From: Firmicutes bacterium CAG:555
GTDB lineage: Bacteria; Bacillota; Clostridia; Oscillospirales; Oscillospiraceae
Length of the DNA stretch: 16,572 bases
Direction: 5' to 3'
Assembly (NCBI GenBank): GCA_000431075.1
Contig: HF986872.1
Span: forward strand, 14,018 to 30,589
A program made the position numbers and the translations under genes. A model generated the notes under the pieces. It saw nothing but the letters and a program-made list of their open reading frames with translations, had not been told where the DNA came from and searched no databases. Positions 1-8,152 of this stretch are shown here, piece by piece (position 1 is the stretch's first letter; every line of letters begins with the position of its first letter).

Positions 1-2703
1 ATGAAAAACACCGGCAAAAGACTGCTCGCCGCCGTGCTTGCGGTAGTGATGCTCGCATCGCTGTCGTTCGTGGCATTTGCGGCGCAGGGAGATGACGACG
101 AATTTAAGGTCGTCGTGTCCATGGAGGGTCTGACCCTTGGTCAGGGCCTGTATTATGAGCCGCAGGCGTACACGCTCGATGAGATAAACGCTCTGCTTTC
201 GCAGGAGGGCTACGGACCTCTTGACCGCAGCGAGGTGACCGCAGGCCTTGCAACGCTTGCGTTCTTCATCGATCACAATATCGATTACACCATGACCGGC
301 GACTGGGCGGACACCGCCTATGTGTCGGGCGTCAAGGACATCGACAAGGGCTATCTTGATATCCCCTCGGTAATCACCGAAAACGGCGGCCCGTCCAATG
401 ACGAGAACGACGGCAACGACGACGAGTACCTCGGTGAGTTCGACTACAACAGCATGTCCGGCTGGATGATCACCGTCAACGACTTCATGATCAATGTCGG
501 CTGCGCAAGCTGGTACCTTGAAAATGAGGATCAGAAGGCGCTTTGCCCGTCCGACCTCGGCAACACCTATGTTGTCCGCTGGCAGTTTACGCTGTACGGC
601 TACGGTGCCGACCTCGGCGTTGACACCGGCTGGGGCATGCCAGCATATTTCGAGGGCGCAAAGAAGGCTGAGCTGTACGCAGCATACGCAAACTGCACCG
701 ACGCCGCCAAGAAGGCGCAGGTCATGTCCGTCATGGAAAACCTCACCGCAACTCAGGACGAGGTTGACGCAGCGGTCGCAGTCCTCACTGCCAACAACGG
801 CGGCGACAAGGCCGATTACAAGACCGCTCTCAACGAGACTATGGCGCAGCTTGCCGCCACCGTGACAGAGCCGAGCTTCGGCACGGGAGCCGGCGAGTGG
901 ACCGTTCTGTCCCTTGCAAGAGGCAATTACTACCCCACCGGCGACAAATATTTTGCCGATTACTACTCCCGCATAGAGCAGACCGTCAAGGAAAAGGCGG
1001 CCTCCGTCAACTTAAACGGTGCACTCCACAAGGTAAAGAGCACCGAAAACTCCCGCCTCATCATGGCGCTTTCCGCAATCGGCAAGGACCCGACCAAGGT
1101 CGGCGGCGTTGACCTTGTCGGCGCATACAGTGCAAACGGTTTCAACTGGATAAAGAAGCAGGGGCTCAACGGACCGGTGTTTGCCCTCATCGCCCTTGAC
1201 ACCTATAACTACAAGACCTCGGATGCCACAATTCGTCAGCAGTGTGTAAACTACATACTCGCAGCGGAGCTATCCGGCGGCGGCTGGGCGCTTTCCGGCA
1301 CTGCCGCAGACCCCGACATGACCGCAATGACGCTGCAGGCGCTGGCACACTACGCCGACAACGCCGATGTCAAGGCCGCAGCCGAGCGTGGCTTTGCAGC
1401 CCTTTCGAGAATCCAGAAGGATAACGGCGGCTACGCATCATGGGGCAGCGTGAACTCCGAGAGCATCGCACAGGTCATCGTTGCCTGCACCGCTTGGGGC
1501 ATTGACCCGAGCACTGACAGCCGCTTTGTTAAGTCCGGCGGCTCGCCGATCGACGCTCTGCTTGAGTTCTACATCCCCGACGGCAAGGGCTTTGCCCATG
1601 TTCTCGAGACCACCGGCGGCTACACCGGCGGCGAGGTCAACGCCATGGCGACCGATCAGGCCTGCTACGCACTCGTTGCATACGACCGCTTTGTAAACAA
1701 TAAAAATGCACTTTATGACATGACCGATGTCGTCCGCCCCAAGCCTGCCGGCATCTCCGCAAGCATCTGCCTGCCCGCCGAGATCAGCAACAAGAAGGGT
1801 ACGACCTTCAACGCAATCGTCAGCGTTTCCGATTGGGACAGCGAAGCAGGCTGGAAGCTCGTTGACGCAACCCTCAGCGTTCCCGAGAATGTCACCGTCA
1901 CCGGCGTCACCGTGGGCAACCGCGTATCCGGCGGCAATGTAATGTACAATCTCGATAACGGCAAGCTGCGCATAGTCTACTTCGATGCCGAGAAAAACAG
2001 CACCGTCGAAGTCAGCGGCACAAGCTTCCCGGCAGAATTTTTCATCATCGGCCTTGAGCTCACCGACGATATCAGCGTCAAGAACAAGGGCGAGATAACC
2101 GTTTCCATTGACGACATGAATCTCAAAAAAAGCTCCGATGAGAGCGACGACAGCGCAGTCACCGTCGTTAACACCGCCACCGCCAAGGCGACCTGCGATG
2201 TTGTCAAGGGCGTATCGTTTACCGCAAAGTGCCTGTATGTCGGCGACGGTGTTGACCTCATCTCGACCGACAAAATGGCTGTCGCAGTTTCTGCGACCGA
2301 GCTCGAGAACGGCTCGCAGATAAGCTACAAGGACGGCACTGTGAAGCTTCATTACAGCCGCCTTTTGAGTGAAAAGCTCGGCGTTTGCACCTATGTTGCA
2401 ATGGTTTCCGCCGACACCGACCTTGGCGAGTTTGCCAATGCCGCAAACTACACCTATGACGAGAACGAGACTGCCGATGCACTCGACTTCGGCGACACCA
2501 ACTCCGACGGCGTTATAAACGCCCAGGATGCGCTCAACGCCGCAAACGCATGGCTGCGCAAGACCGACGCTCCCGATGACGAGAGCATCCTGCGCACCAA
2601 TGTCACCGGCGACGGCCGCATCAACACCTCCGACGCACTGGGCATCGTTGAGAACTTTGTAAACGGCGATGACTTCGGCGTTGTCGCAAAAGCAGCGGCA
2701 TAA
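1..2703 (+). CDS. Secreted DUF4430 / terpenoid-cyclase-like protein with cohesin-like module and C-terminal dockerin (transcobalamin-like binder)
   Basis: 900 aa, exported. Residues 1-28 form a signal peptide (basic start, Leu/Val/Ala-rich core, AFA-A cleavage region), which supports the ATG at base 1 although no upstream sequence is visible. In order I see: a DUF4430-like beta domain (about 36-207, with GWMITVND near 154-161); a short helical FIVAR-like linker (about 215-265); a helical region (about 275-565) resembling prenyltransferase/squalene-cyclase repeats; a cohesin-like beta module (about 585-735); a small beta region of unknown type; and a type I dockerin with two calcium loops at 832-843 (DTNSDGVINAQD) and 867-878 (NVTGDGRINTSD). 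DUF4430 corresponds to the C-terminal domain of transcobalamin/intrinsic factor, whose N-terminal domain is an alpha6/alpha6 barrel of the terpenoid-cyclase fold, so a corrinoid-binding role is inferred. No cyclase DxDD-type catalytic motif was noticed, which favours binding over catalysis. First gene of the ECF transporter operon. Confidence 0.85.
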   Translation: MKNTGKRLLAAVLAVVMLASLSFVAFAAQGDDDEFKVVVSMEGLTLGQGLYYEPQAYTLDEINALLSQEGYGPLDRSEVTAGLATLAFFIDHNIDYTMTGDWADTAYVSGVKDIDKGYLDIPSVITENGGPSNDENDGNDDEYLGEFDYNSMSGWMITVNDFMINVGCASWYLENEDQKALCPSDLGNTYVVRWQFTLYGYGADLGVDTGWGMPAYFEGAKKAELYAAYANCTDAAKKAQVMSVMENLTATQDEVDAAVAVLTANNGGDKADYKTALNETMAQLAATVTEPSFGTGAGEWTVLSLARGNYYPTGDKYFADYYSRIEQTVKEKAASVNLNGALHKVKSTENSRLIMALSAIGKDPTKVGGVDLVGAYSANGFNWIKKQGLNGPVFALIALDTYNYKTSDATIRQQCVNYILAAELSGGGWALSGTAADPDMTAMTLQALAHYADNADVKAAAERGFAALSRIQKDNGGYASWGSVNSESIAQVIVACTAWGIDPSTDSRFVKSGGSPIDALLEFYIPDGKGFAHVLETTGGYTGGEVNAMATDQACYALVAYDRFVNNKNALYDMTDVVRPKPAGISASICLPAEISNKKGTTFNAIVSVSDWDSEAGWKLVDATLSVPENVTVTGVTVGNRVSGGNVMYNLDNGKLRIVYFDAEKNSTVEVSGTSFPAEFFIIGLELTDDISVKNKGEITVSIDDMNLKKSSDESDDSAVTVVNTATAKATCDVVKGVSFTAKCLYVGDGVDLISTDKMAVAVSATELENGSQISYKDGTVKLHYSRLLSEKLGVCTYVAMVSADTDLGEFANAANYTYDENETADALDFGDTNSDGVINAQDALNAANAWLRKTDAPDDESILRTNVTGDGRINTSDALGIVENFVNGDDFGVVAKAAA

Positions 2704-2706
2704 GCT

Positions 2707-3327
2707 ATGGAAGAAAAGAAAAACAGCAAGAAAAAAACAATAATCATCGTTCTGCTCGTGCTTTTGGCACTTGCGGTGCTGGCGTTTTTCCTGTTCAGGG
2801 ACGGTGGGGCATTATCTCTTGCCCCCGCCGTCACCGTCGAGACTCCGAATAAGATGAGCCAAAGCGACAGGGATGAGTTCACGCTCGATGTCACGCTCTC
2901 CGACCTCAGGGACGGCCTGTATCCGGCGGCGAGCTTCTCAATTAACTTTGACTCGAACAAGCTCGAATTTCTCGGGCTCGAGGAGGGCAATGTGCTCGTT
3001 CCGTGCGAAAAAAAGGCAAACGGCGCCGTGACCGAGCTTCCCGACTGGGGCGTGAATGTCGGGCGCAGCAACGAGATAGGGCAGATAAATGTCATGTACA
3101 TTGACCTTTCCGGCGGCAGACGGGCATTCTCGAAAGACCTGCTGCCCGACGGGGACAGGGTACTGTTCAGGCTCAGGTTCAAGCTCCGGGGCAGCGTACA
3201 AAGCGGCGATATCATCGAGATATCGTTTGCCGATGCGGTGTTTGCCGCAAGCGATGAAAAAGACAGCCTTGCATCCGTAAAAAACACGCTCAAGACCCGC
3301 AACGGCAGAGTGGTCATAGGAGACTGA
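2707..3327 (+). CDS. Membrane-anchored cohesin-like domain protein
   Basis: 206 aa. A lysine-rich N-terminus (residues 1-10) precedes one transmembrane helix (about 11-30), giving an N-in, C-out anchor with no cleavage site. Residues about 40-206 form an extracellular beta domain with cohesin features: an early phrase SINFDSNKLEFLGLEEGNVL (compare the cohesin pattern 'YDPxxLEFxxVxxGxLL'), a central GQINVMYIDLSG, and a late LFRLRFKL...GDIIEISFAD. Cohesins bind dockerins, and the preceding gene ends in a dockerin only 3 bp upstream, so this protein is a plausible anchor for it. That partnership is inference. The gene has no clear Shine-Dalgarno sequence and probably depends on translational coupling to the upstream gene. 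It could instead be a general carbohydrate-binding-fold (CBM2/CBM3/cohesin superfamily) protein. Confidence 0.75.
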   Translation: MEEKKNSKKKTIIIVLLVLLALAVLAFFLFRDGGALSLAPAVTVETPNKMSQSDRDEFTLDVTLSDLRDGLYPAASFSINFDSNKLEFLGLEEGNVLVPCEKKANGAVTELPDWGVNVGRSNEIGQINVMYIDLSGGRRAFSKDLLPDGDRVLFRLRFKLRGSVQSGDIIEISFADAVFAASDEKDSLASVKNTLKTRNGRVVIGD

Positions 3328-3328
3328 C

Positions 3329-4435
3329 ATGAAGAAAATTATAAGCCTTATTCTCTGCCTCGTGATGCTGTTTTCGGTCACGGGCTGCGATAATTTTCTT
3401 GCCGCAAACGAAAATATTCTGCAGGGAAGTATTGACCTTGCCGAGGACGGCATCGTCCCCGAAAGCACCGTACGGCAGATAAAGGACGAAAATGCCGTGG
3501 TAGTGTTCTGCGGCCAAAGCGGCGCTTACCGCTACGAGTGGACTGTGTTCGGCAGCGACATTACCGAGGTCAAGGCGCTTGACTTCGGCCTTGATATCAA
3601 TAACGCCGAAAACGGCATTTACATTGACCTTCACGCCACGGAGAGCTTCGGCTTTGCGCCGGTTTTGTCCGTGTATCTTGACACGCAGTGGGACTGCCAA
3701 ACGGCGACGGTCTACAAGTCCGATGAGAAAACGCCGCTGTGCTCTGCGTCCGTCACCGGCGAAAAGACGAGTATCCTGAACTTCGCAGTCGCCGAGGTCG
3801 GGCCTAACCTGCTCGTCAAGCCCGACGGAACGCCGACACCTGCCGCCTCAACCAATCCCGACACCTCGACCGATACTCCTGCGGCATCGACCGACAGGAT
3901 CGTGTCCGACGGCAAGCAGACCGGACAGGATAAGTACAAAACAGACCCCGTGCCTGCGGGCAAGCCCATGCCGGTCGAGCCGGAGAACACGACGGTCGAC
4001 AAGCGCACAAAGTATACCTGTACCTTCTCTATAGAGTGCTCGACGATACTCAATAATCTTGACATGCTCGAGCCGGACAAGCTCGACGCCGTGCCGTCTG
4101 ACGGCATCATCCTGCCTGCGCAGACGGTCACCTTCTACGAGGGCGAGTCGGTGTACGATGTGCTAAAGCGCATCTGCGCCGAAAAGGGCATACACATGGA
4201 AGCGTCCTTTACGCCCATGTACAACAGCGCCTATGTAGAGGGCATCCACAACCTGTATGAGTTCGATTGCGGACAGGCCTCCGGCTGGATGTACCGTGTC
4301 GACGGCTGGTACCCCAATTACGGGTGCAGCCGCTATCAGCTCAAGCAGGGCGAAACCGTCGAGTGGCGCTACACCTGCGCCTACGGCGACGATATAGGCG
4401 GCGGCTACGCAATGGGAAGCGACTGGAATGGCTAA
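3329..4435 (+). CDS. DUF4430 lipoprotein (possible substrate-binding lipoprotein of the ECF system)
   Basis: 368 aa. The signal sequence ends in a lipobox (VTGC, Cys20), so the mature protein should be lipid-anchored on the outer face of the membrane. Residues about 50-160 are a beta-rich region I do not recognise. Residues about 167-222 are a Thr/Pro/Ser/Asp-rich linker. Residues about 228-352 form a DUF4430 domain (FSIECSTIL, ESVYDVLKRICAEKGI, ASGWMYRVDGWYPNYGCSRY, GETVEWRYT), the transcobalamin C-terminal-like fold and the second copy in this operon. The start is supported by AGGAG at 3318-3322, 6 nt before the ATG; the upstream stop is 1 nt away. Its end overlaps the start of ecfT by 8 bp. 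A role in passing the ligand from the secreted binder to the membrane transporter is inferred from fold and position. Confidence 0.82.
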   Translation: MKKIISLILCLVMLFSVTGCDNFLAANENILQGSIDLAEDGIVPESTVRQIKDENAVVVFCGQSGAYRYEWTVFGSDITEVKALDFGLDINNAENGIYIDLHATESFGFAPVLSVYLDTQWDCQTATVYKSDEKTPLCSASVTGEKTSILNFAVAEVGPNLLVKPDGTPTPAASTNPDTSTDTPAASTDRIVSDGKQTGQDKYKTDPVPAGKPMPVEPENTTVDKRTKYTCTFSIECSTILNNLDMLEPDKLDAVPSDGIILPAQTVTFYEGESVYDVLKRICAEKGIHMEASFTPMYNSAYVEGIHNLYEFDCGQASGWMYRVDGWYPNYGCSRYQLKQGETVEWRYTCAYGDDIGGGYAMGSDWNG

Positions 4436-5321
4436 TACCGACACCTTTTCGGGCTATCACCCGACGGTAAACTTCATATATTTTGCGCTGGTTTTGTTCT
4501 TCGGCATGATATTCATGCACCCGGCCTGCCTTGCCATTGCACTTTTCGGTGCAGCGGCCTACGCCGTGCGCCTGAAAGGGCGCAAGGCTGCGGGCTTCGG
4601 CGTAAAATTCGTACTGCCGGTCGTGCTGCTGGCGGTGGTCATAAACCCCGTCTTCAACCACGCAGGCGAGACCGTTTTGGCCTACCTTTCAAACGGCAAC
4701 CCGATAACAAAAGAGAGCATCGCATACGGCTTTGCCGCCGGAGCGATGCTCGCTGCGGTACTTATGTGGTTTTATTGCAGCACCGAGGTGCTTACATCGG
4801 ACAAGTTTGTGTACATTTTCGGCCGTGTGAGCCCGGCTCTTGCGCTCATTCTGAGCATGACCCTGCGCTTCGTGCCGAAGTTCAAAAGGCAGATGGAGCT
4901 TACCCGGCAGGCTCGCCGCAGCGTCGGCTGCGACACGGCAAACGGCAGCGTGCTAAGCCGCACGAAAAATGCGATAACCGTGCTCTCGGGTATGATAACA
5001 TGGTCGCTCGAGAACGCCATCGACACTTCCGACAGTATGAAAAGCCGTGGCTACGGGCTAAAGCACCGCAGCTCGTTTTCAATTTACCGCTTCGACCGGC
5101 GGGACAGGCTCATGCTCGTGTGGCTGTTATTGTGCGGCGGGATAATACTCCTTGCAGCCTTCACCGGCGGCCTTGGCTGGCGGTACTTTCCGAACATTCG
5201 TGGGGCGCTAAGCCCTATGACGATTTGTGCGCTCGCAGCGTATCTTGCGCTGTGCTTAACGCCGACTGCCATCGATCTGAGGGAGGAGCGAAGATGGAAG
5301 TCTTTAATATCGAAAACTTAA
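4428..5321 (+). CDS. ecfT: Energy-coupling factor transporter transmembrane protein EcfT (CbiQ family)
   Basis: 297 aa membrane protein. Hydrophobic segments are visible at about 15-47, 60-76, 98-116, 132-148, 228-246 and 262-280. The conserved cytoplasmic region that couples to the ATPases is recognisable: SMTLRFVP at 143-150, LTRQARRSVG at 158-167 (a degenerate first Arg-Gly motif) and DSMKSRGYG at 202-210 (the second, well-preserved motif). EcfT links the paired ATPases to an S component in group I/II ECF transporters, which import vitamins and metal ions. The gene overlaps the upstream lipoprotein gene by 8 bp and the downstream ATPase gene by 28 bp, so these genes are probably translationally coupled. 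No strong ribosome binding site precedes it. The family is clear; the substrate cannot be read from this subunit. Confidence 0.9.
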   Translation: MANTDTFSGYHPTVNFIYFALVLFFGMIFMHPACLAIALFGAAAYAVRLKGRKAAGFGVKFVLPVVLLAVVINPVFNHAGETVLAYLSNGNPITKESIAYGFAAGAMLAAVLMWFYCSTEVLTSDKFVYIFGRVSPALALILSMTLRFVPKFKRQMELTRQARRSVGCDTANGSVLSRTKNAITVLSGMITWSLENAIDTSDSMKSRGYGLKHRSSFSIYRFDRRDRLMLVWLLLCGGIILLAAFTGGLGWRYFPNIRGALSPMTICALAAYLALCLTPTAIDLREERRWKSLISKT

Positions 5322-7909
5322 GCTTTGCCTACCCCGAGCAGACCGAAAAGGCGCTTGACGGTGTGAGCCTGAGCGTCAGAAAGGGTGAATTTCTCGTCCT
5401 GTGCGGCGCATCCGGCTGCGGCAAATCGACGCTTCTGCGCAACCTCAAGACCGCCCTTGCTCCGCACGGAACAAAAGGCGGCAGTGTCATGTTTTGCGGC
5501 AAGCAGCTTAACGATGTCGACCTGCGCACGCAAAGCGCCAAGATAGGCTTCGTGCTGCAATCGCCGGATAATCAGATAGTCACCGACAAGGTCTGGCACG
5601 AGCTCGCCTTCGGGCTTGAAAGCCTCGGGCTCGACACGCAGGTCATCCGCCGCCGAGCCGCCGAGATGGCTGCGTTTTTCGGCATTGAGGACTGGTTTTA
5701 TAAAAATGTCTCGGAGCTGTCCGGCGGGCAGAAGCAGCTGTTAAACCTCGCTTCCGTCATGGCGATGCAGCCGGAGGTGCTCATTTTGGACGAGCCCACG
5801 AGCCAGCTCGACCCCATTGCCGCCGGTGATTTTCTCGCCGTGCTCGGCAGGATAAACCGTCAGCTCGGCACGAGCGTTCTTCTGACCGAGCAGCGGCTCG
5901 AGGAGGCGCTGCCCTTGGCCGACCGCTGCGCCGTCATGGATAAGGGCAAGATCATCTGCTGCGGCGATGTCAAAACCGTCGGCAGGGCGCTCAAGGGCAT
6001 GGAGCACACCATGTTTGACGCCATGCCCGCCGCCATGCGCATATGGGCAGGGCTTGAGACAAACTCCGACTGCCCCGTGACAGTTTCCGAGGGCAGGGCG
6101 TTTCTTTCGGAGTACGCCGAGCACCATGAAATTTTCCATGTACCCGAAAAAACCGCAAAGCCTGTGGGCGAGACTGTGATATCGGCAAAGCAGATGTGGT
6201 TTCGCTACGAAAAGGACGGACGGGACATTATAAAGGGTCTCGACCTTACTGTGCAAAGGGGCGAAATGGTCGCAATTCTGGGCGGCAACGGCGCAGGCAA
6301 ATCAACGACGCTAAAGCTGCTTTGCGGCGCACTTACCCCGTACAGGGGCAAGCTTCAAACGCATGGCAGGGTGTCCATGCTGCCGCAGGATCCGCAGACG
6401 CTGTTCGTCAAAAAGACCGTGTACGAGGACTTGTATGCCGTTTCAAAAAATGACGAAAAAGTGCGCAATATCGCCGCACTGTGCTGCCTGACGGAGCTAT
6501 TGGACCGCCATCCGTATGACCTGTCCGGCGGCCAGCAGCAGCGTGCTGCACTTGCAATGATATTGCTGCAGGAGCCGGATGTGCTGCTGCTCGACGAGCC
6601 GACAAAGGGACTCGATGCGCACTTTAAGCGACTGCTTGCAAAGATTTTGGGCAGGCTCACGCAGAGCGGCGTTTCCGTCGTCACGGTAACGCACGATCTT
6701 GAGTTTGCCGCCGCCTACGCCGACCGCTGCGCCCTTTTTTTTGACGGCAGCATCGTGTCGCAGGGCACGCCCACACGCTTTTTCTCCGACAACAGCTTTT
6801 ACACAAGCTCCGCTAACCGCATCTCCCGTGGGATCGTAGCTGACGCCGTCACTGCCGAGAATGTCATCCTCGCATGCGGCGGAACGCTTCCGCCCGAGCC
6901 GGAGCTTCCGGATGTGCCGGAGTATACCCGCACGGTAGAGCCGAGCCCCGGGAAAAAGGCCGAGCCCCTGCCGCCGTACCGCAAAATAATTGCGCTGTTG
7001 TCGCTCGCCTCGGCGCTGGCAATCTTCGTCTACGCCGTGCGCACCGTCGATCTCAGCACCCTCGTGAACGCCACGGGTGTTACGAAGCTTGGGATAGACT
7101 CCGTGAAGATATACGCAGCGCTCATTGCCTCGCTTTTGGTATTCATGCTCGCCATCGGCCGCAGGTCGCCTCCGCCCGTCACAGTGCAGACACCCGAGAG
7201 CCGCCGCAGGCTCACCAAGCGCACCGCCGCAGCGGCGCTTTTGGTGCTCGTTTTTGTTCCGCTGACGCTGTTTTTCGGCGTGTATTACCTCGATAAAAAG
7301 CAGTATTACATCACGGCGACGCTCGTGCTTATAGAGTGTATGCTGCCGTTTTTCATGATTTTCGAGGGCCGCAGGCCGCAGGCGAGGGAGCTCGTCATCA
7401 TCGCCGTGCTGTGCGCCATCGCAGTTGCGGGCCGTGCCGCTTTTTTCATGCTGCCGCAGTTTAAGCCTGTGCTTGCACTGACCATCATTGCCGGCATAGC
7501 CTTCGGCGGCGAGACCGGCTTTTTGGTCGGCGCAATGACCATGCTTGCGTCGAATGTCCTGTTCTCGCAGGGGCCGTGGACGCCGTGGCAGATGTTTGCC
7601 ATGGGCATCTCGGGCTTCCTTGCAGGTGTGCTGTTCCGCAAGGGACTGCTCCGGCGCACCCGCAGCTCGATGTGCGTTTTCGGTGCGCTTTGCGCCATCG
7701 TCGTTTACGGCGGCATCATGAACCCCGCCTCGGTGCTTTTGTGGGGCGGCGGGTCGATAAACGCAAAAATGATTTTGACCTACTACATCACGGGCTTTCC
7801 CATGGACTGCATCCACGCCTTTGCCACGGTGTTTTTCCTGTACATCGCCGCAGAGCCCATGCTCGAAAAGCTCGACCGCATAAAGGTCAAATACGGTTTA
7901 GTCGAATAA
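5294..7909 (+). CDS. ECF transporter fusion: two ABC ATPase domains plus S-component-like membrane domain
   Basis: 871 aa from the ATG at 5294, chosen because GGGAGGAG (5281-5288) lies just upstream and the protein then begins as a normal ABC domain; the open frame continues further upstream only as an overlap with ecfT. ATPase domain 1 (about 1-230): Walker A GASGCGKST (38-46), Q-loop Gln89, LSGGQ (142-146), Walker B/Glu167, and Gln200 where the switch His is expected. ATPase domain 2 (about 294-500): Walker A GGNGAGKST (330-338), Q-loop Gln365, LSGGQ (410-414), Glu435, His467. After a proline-rich linker (531-561) come about four transmembrane helices (564-690), then an S-component-like domain (about 697-855; RELVIIAVLCAIAVAGRAAF start, FGGETGFLVGAM centre). 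Together with EcfT this supplies EcfA1, EcfA2 and the substrate-binding subunit, so the importer may be complete with two polypeptides. Substrate unknown; corrinoid suspected from the DUF4430 neighbours. Confidence 0.88.
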   Translation: MEVFNIENLSFAYPEQTEKALDGVSLSVRKGEFLVLCGASGCGKSTLLRNLKTALAPHGTKGGSVMFCGKQLNDVDLRTQSAKIGFVLQSPDNQIVTDKVWHELAFGLESLGLDTQVIRRRAAEMAAFFGIEDWFYKNVSELSGGQKQLLNLASVMAMQPEVLILDEPTSQLDPIAAGDFLAVLGRINRQLGTSVLLTEQRLEEALPLADRCAVMDKGKIICCGDVKTVGRALKGMEHTMFDAMPAAMRIWAGLETNSDCPVTVSEGRAFLSEYAEHHEIFHVPEKTAKPVGETVISAKQMWFRYEKDGRDIIKGLDLTVQRGEMVAILGGNGAGKSTTLKLLCGALTPYRGKLQTHGRVSMLPQDPQTLFVKKTVYEDLYAVSKNDEKVRNIAALCCLTELLDRHPYDLSGGQQQRAALAMILLQEPDVLLLDEPTKGLDAHFKRLLAKILGRLTQSGVSVVTVTHDLEFAAAYADRCALFFDGSIVSQGTPTRFFSDNSFYTSSANRISRGIVADAVTAENVILACGGTLPPEPELPDVPEYTRTVEPSPGKKAEPLPPYRKIIALLSLASALAIFVYAVRTVDLSTLVNATGVTKLGIDSVKIYAALIASLLVFMLAIGRRSPPPVTVQTPESRRRLTKRTAAAALLVLVFVPLTLFFGVYYLDKKQYYITATLVLIECMLPFFMIFEGRRPQARELVIIAVLCAIAVAGRAAFFMLPQFKPVLALTIIAGIAFGGETGFLVGAMTMLASNVLFSQGPWTPWQMFAMGISGFLAGVLFRKGLLRRTRSSMCVFGALCAIVVYGGIMNPASVLLWGGGSINAKMILTYYITGFPMDCIHAFATVFFLYIAAEPMLEKLDRIKVKYGLVE

Positions 7910-7948
7910 ATTACACTCTCCGGTGCGTACCGGAGAGTGTAATTTATT
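7905..7948. terminator. Bidirectional terminator between convergent genes
   Basis: Perfect inverted repeat: 19-bp arms at 7905-7923 and 7930-7948 around a 6-nt loop (TGCGTA). The AT-rich outer ends provide A- and T-runs on both strands. It overlaps the stop codon of the ABC fusion gene and the stop codon of the convergent small membrane protein gene, so it probably ends both transcripts. Confidence 0.85.
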
Positions 7949-8123
7949 CTTTGCCTTTTCGCTCGTACTGCGTGCCGAAGTAGAAGGCGATCACCATCAG
8001 GGTGACATTGTTCACCGCATCGGCGCTTATCGCACCCGTGACGGCAAGATACGCCCACACGGCCAGTACGATGATGGTCACGATGGTCTTGACCTTAATA
8101 AGCTCCACGATATTCTTTAACAT
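7944..8123 (-). CDS. Small membrane protein, function unknown
   Basis: 59 aa with the start at 8123, chosen because AAGGAG (complement of 8129-8134) lies 5 nt upstream; a start at 8174 would add 17 residues with no signal of their own. The protein begins MLKNIVELIKVKTIV and has two hydrophobic stretches (about residues 10-30 and 36-52) followed by a charged tail (YERKGKE). Small proteins of this build, with an 'IKVKTIVT...FYFGTQ' pattern, are common in Firmicutes and I associate them with prophage-like or accessory contexts, but no phage genes are visible here. Function unknown. Confidence 0.7.
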   Translation of the reverse strand: MLKNIVELIKVKTIVTIIVLAVWAYLAVTGAISADAVNNVTLMVIAFYFGTQYERKGKE

Positions 8124-8152
8124 GACCACTCCTTGAGCCTGCGGCTCAGTAC

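Noticed and set aside
1438..2352. 304-aa open frame on the minus strand inside the first gene
   Set aside because: It is antisense to a protein with clear domains, has no recognisable family or ribosome binding site, and reflects the high GC content and codon bias of the real gene. The same applies to minus-strand frames at 2454-3317 and 6497-7816.
1..2703. Functional squalene/oxidosqualene cyclase
   Set aside because: The helical region resembles the fold, but I saw no DxDD-type catalytic motif, and the protein is secreted with DUF4430 and dockerin domains, which fits a binding role better.
4766..5293. Longer N-terminus (176 extra residues) for the ABC fusion protein
   Set aside because: It overlaps most of ecfT in another frame, has no domain resemblance, and a good ribosome binding site plus a normal ABC start occur at 5294.
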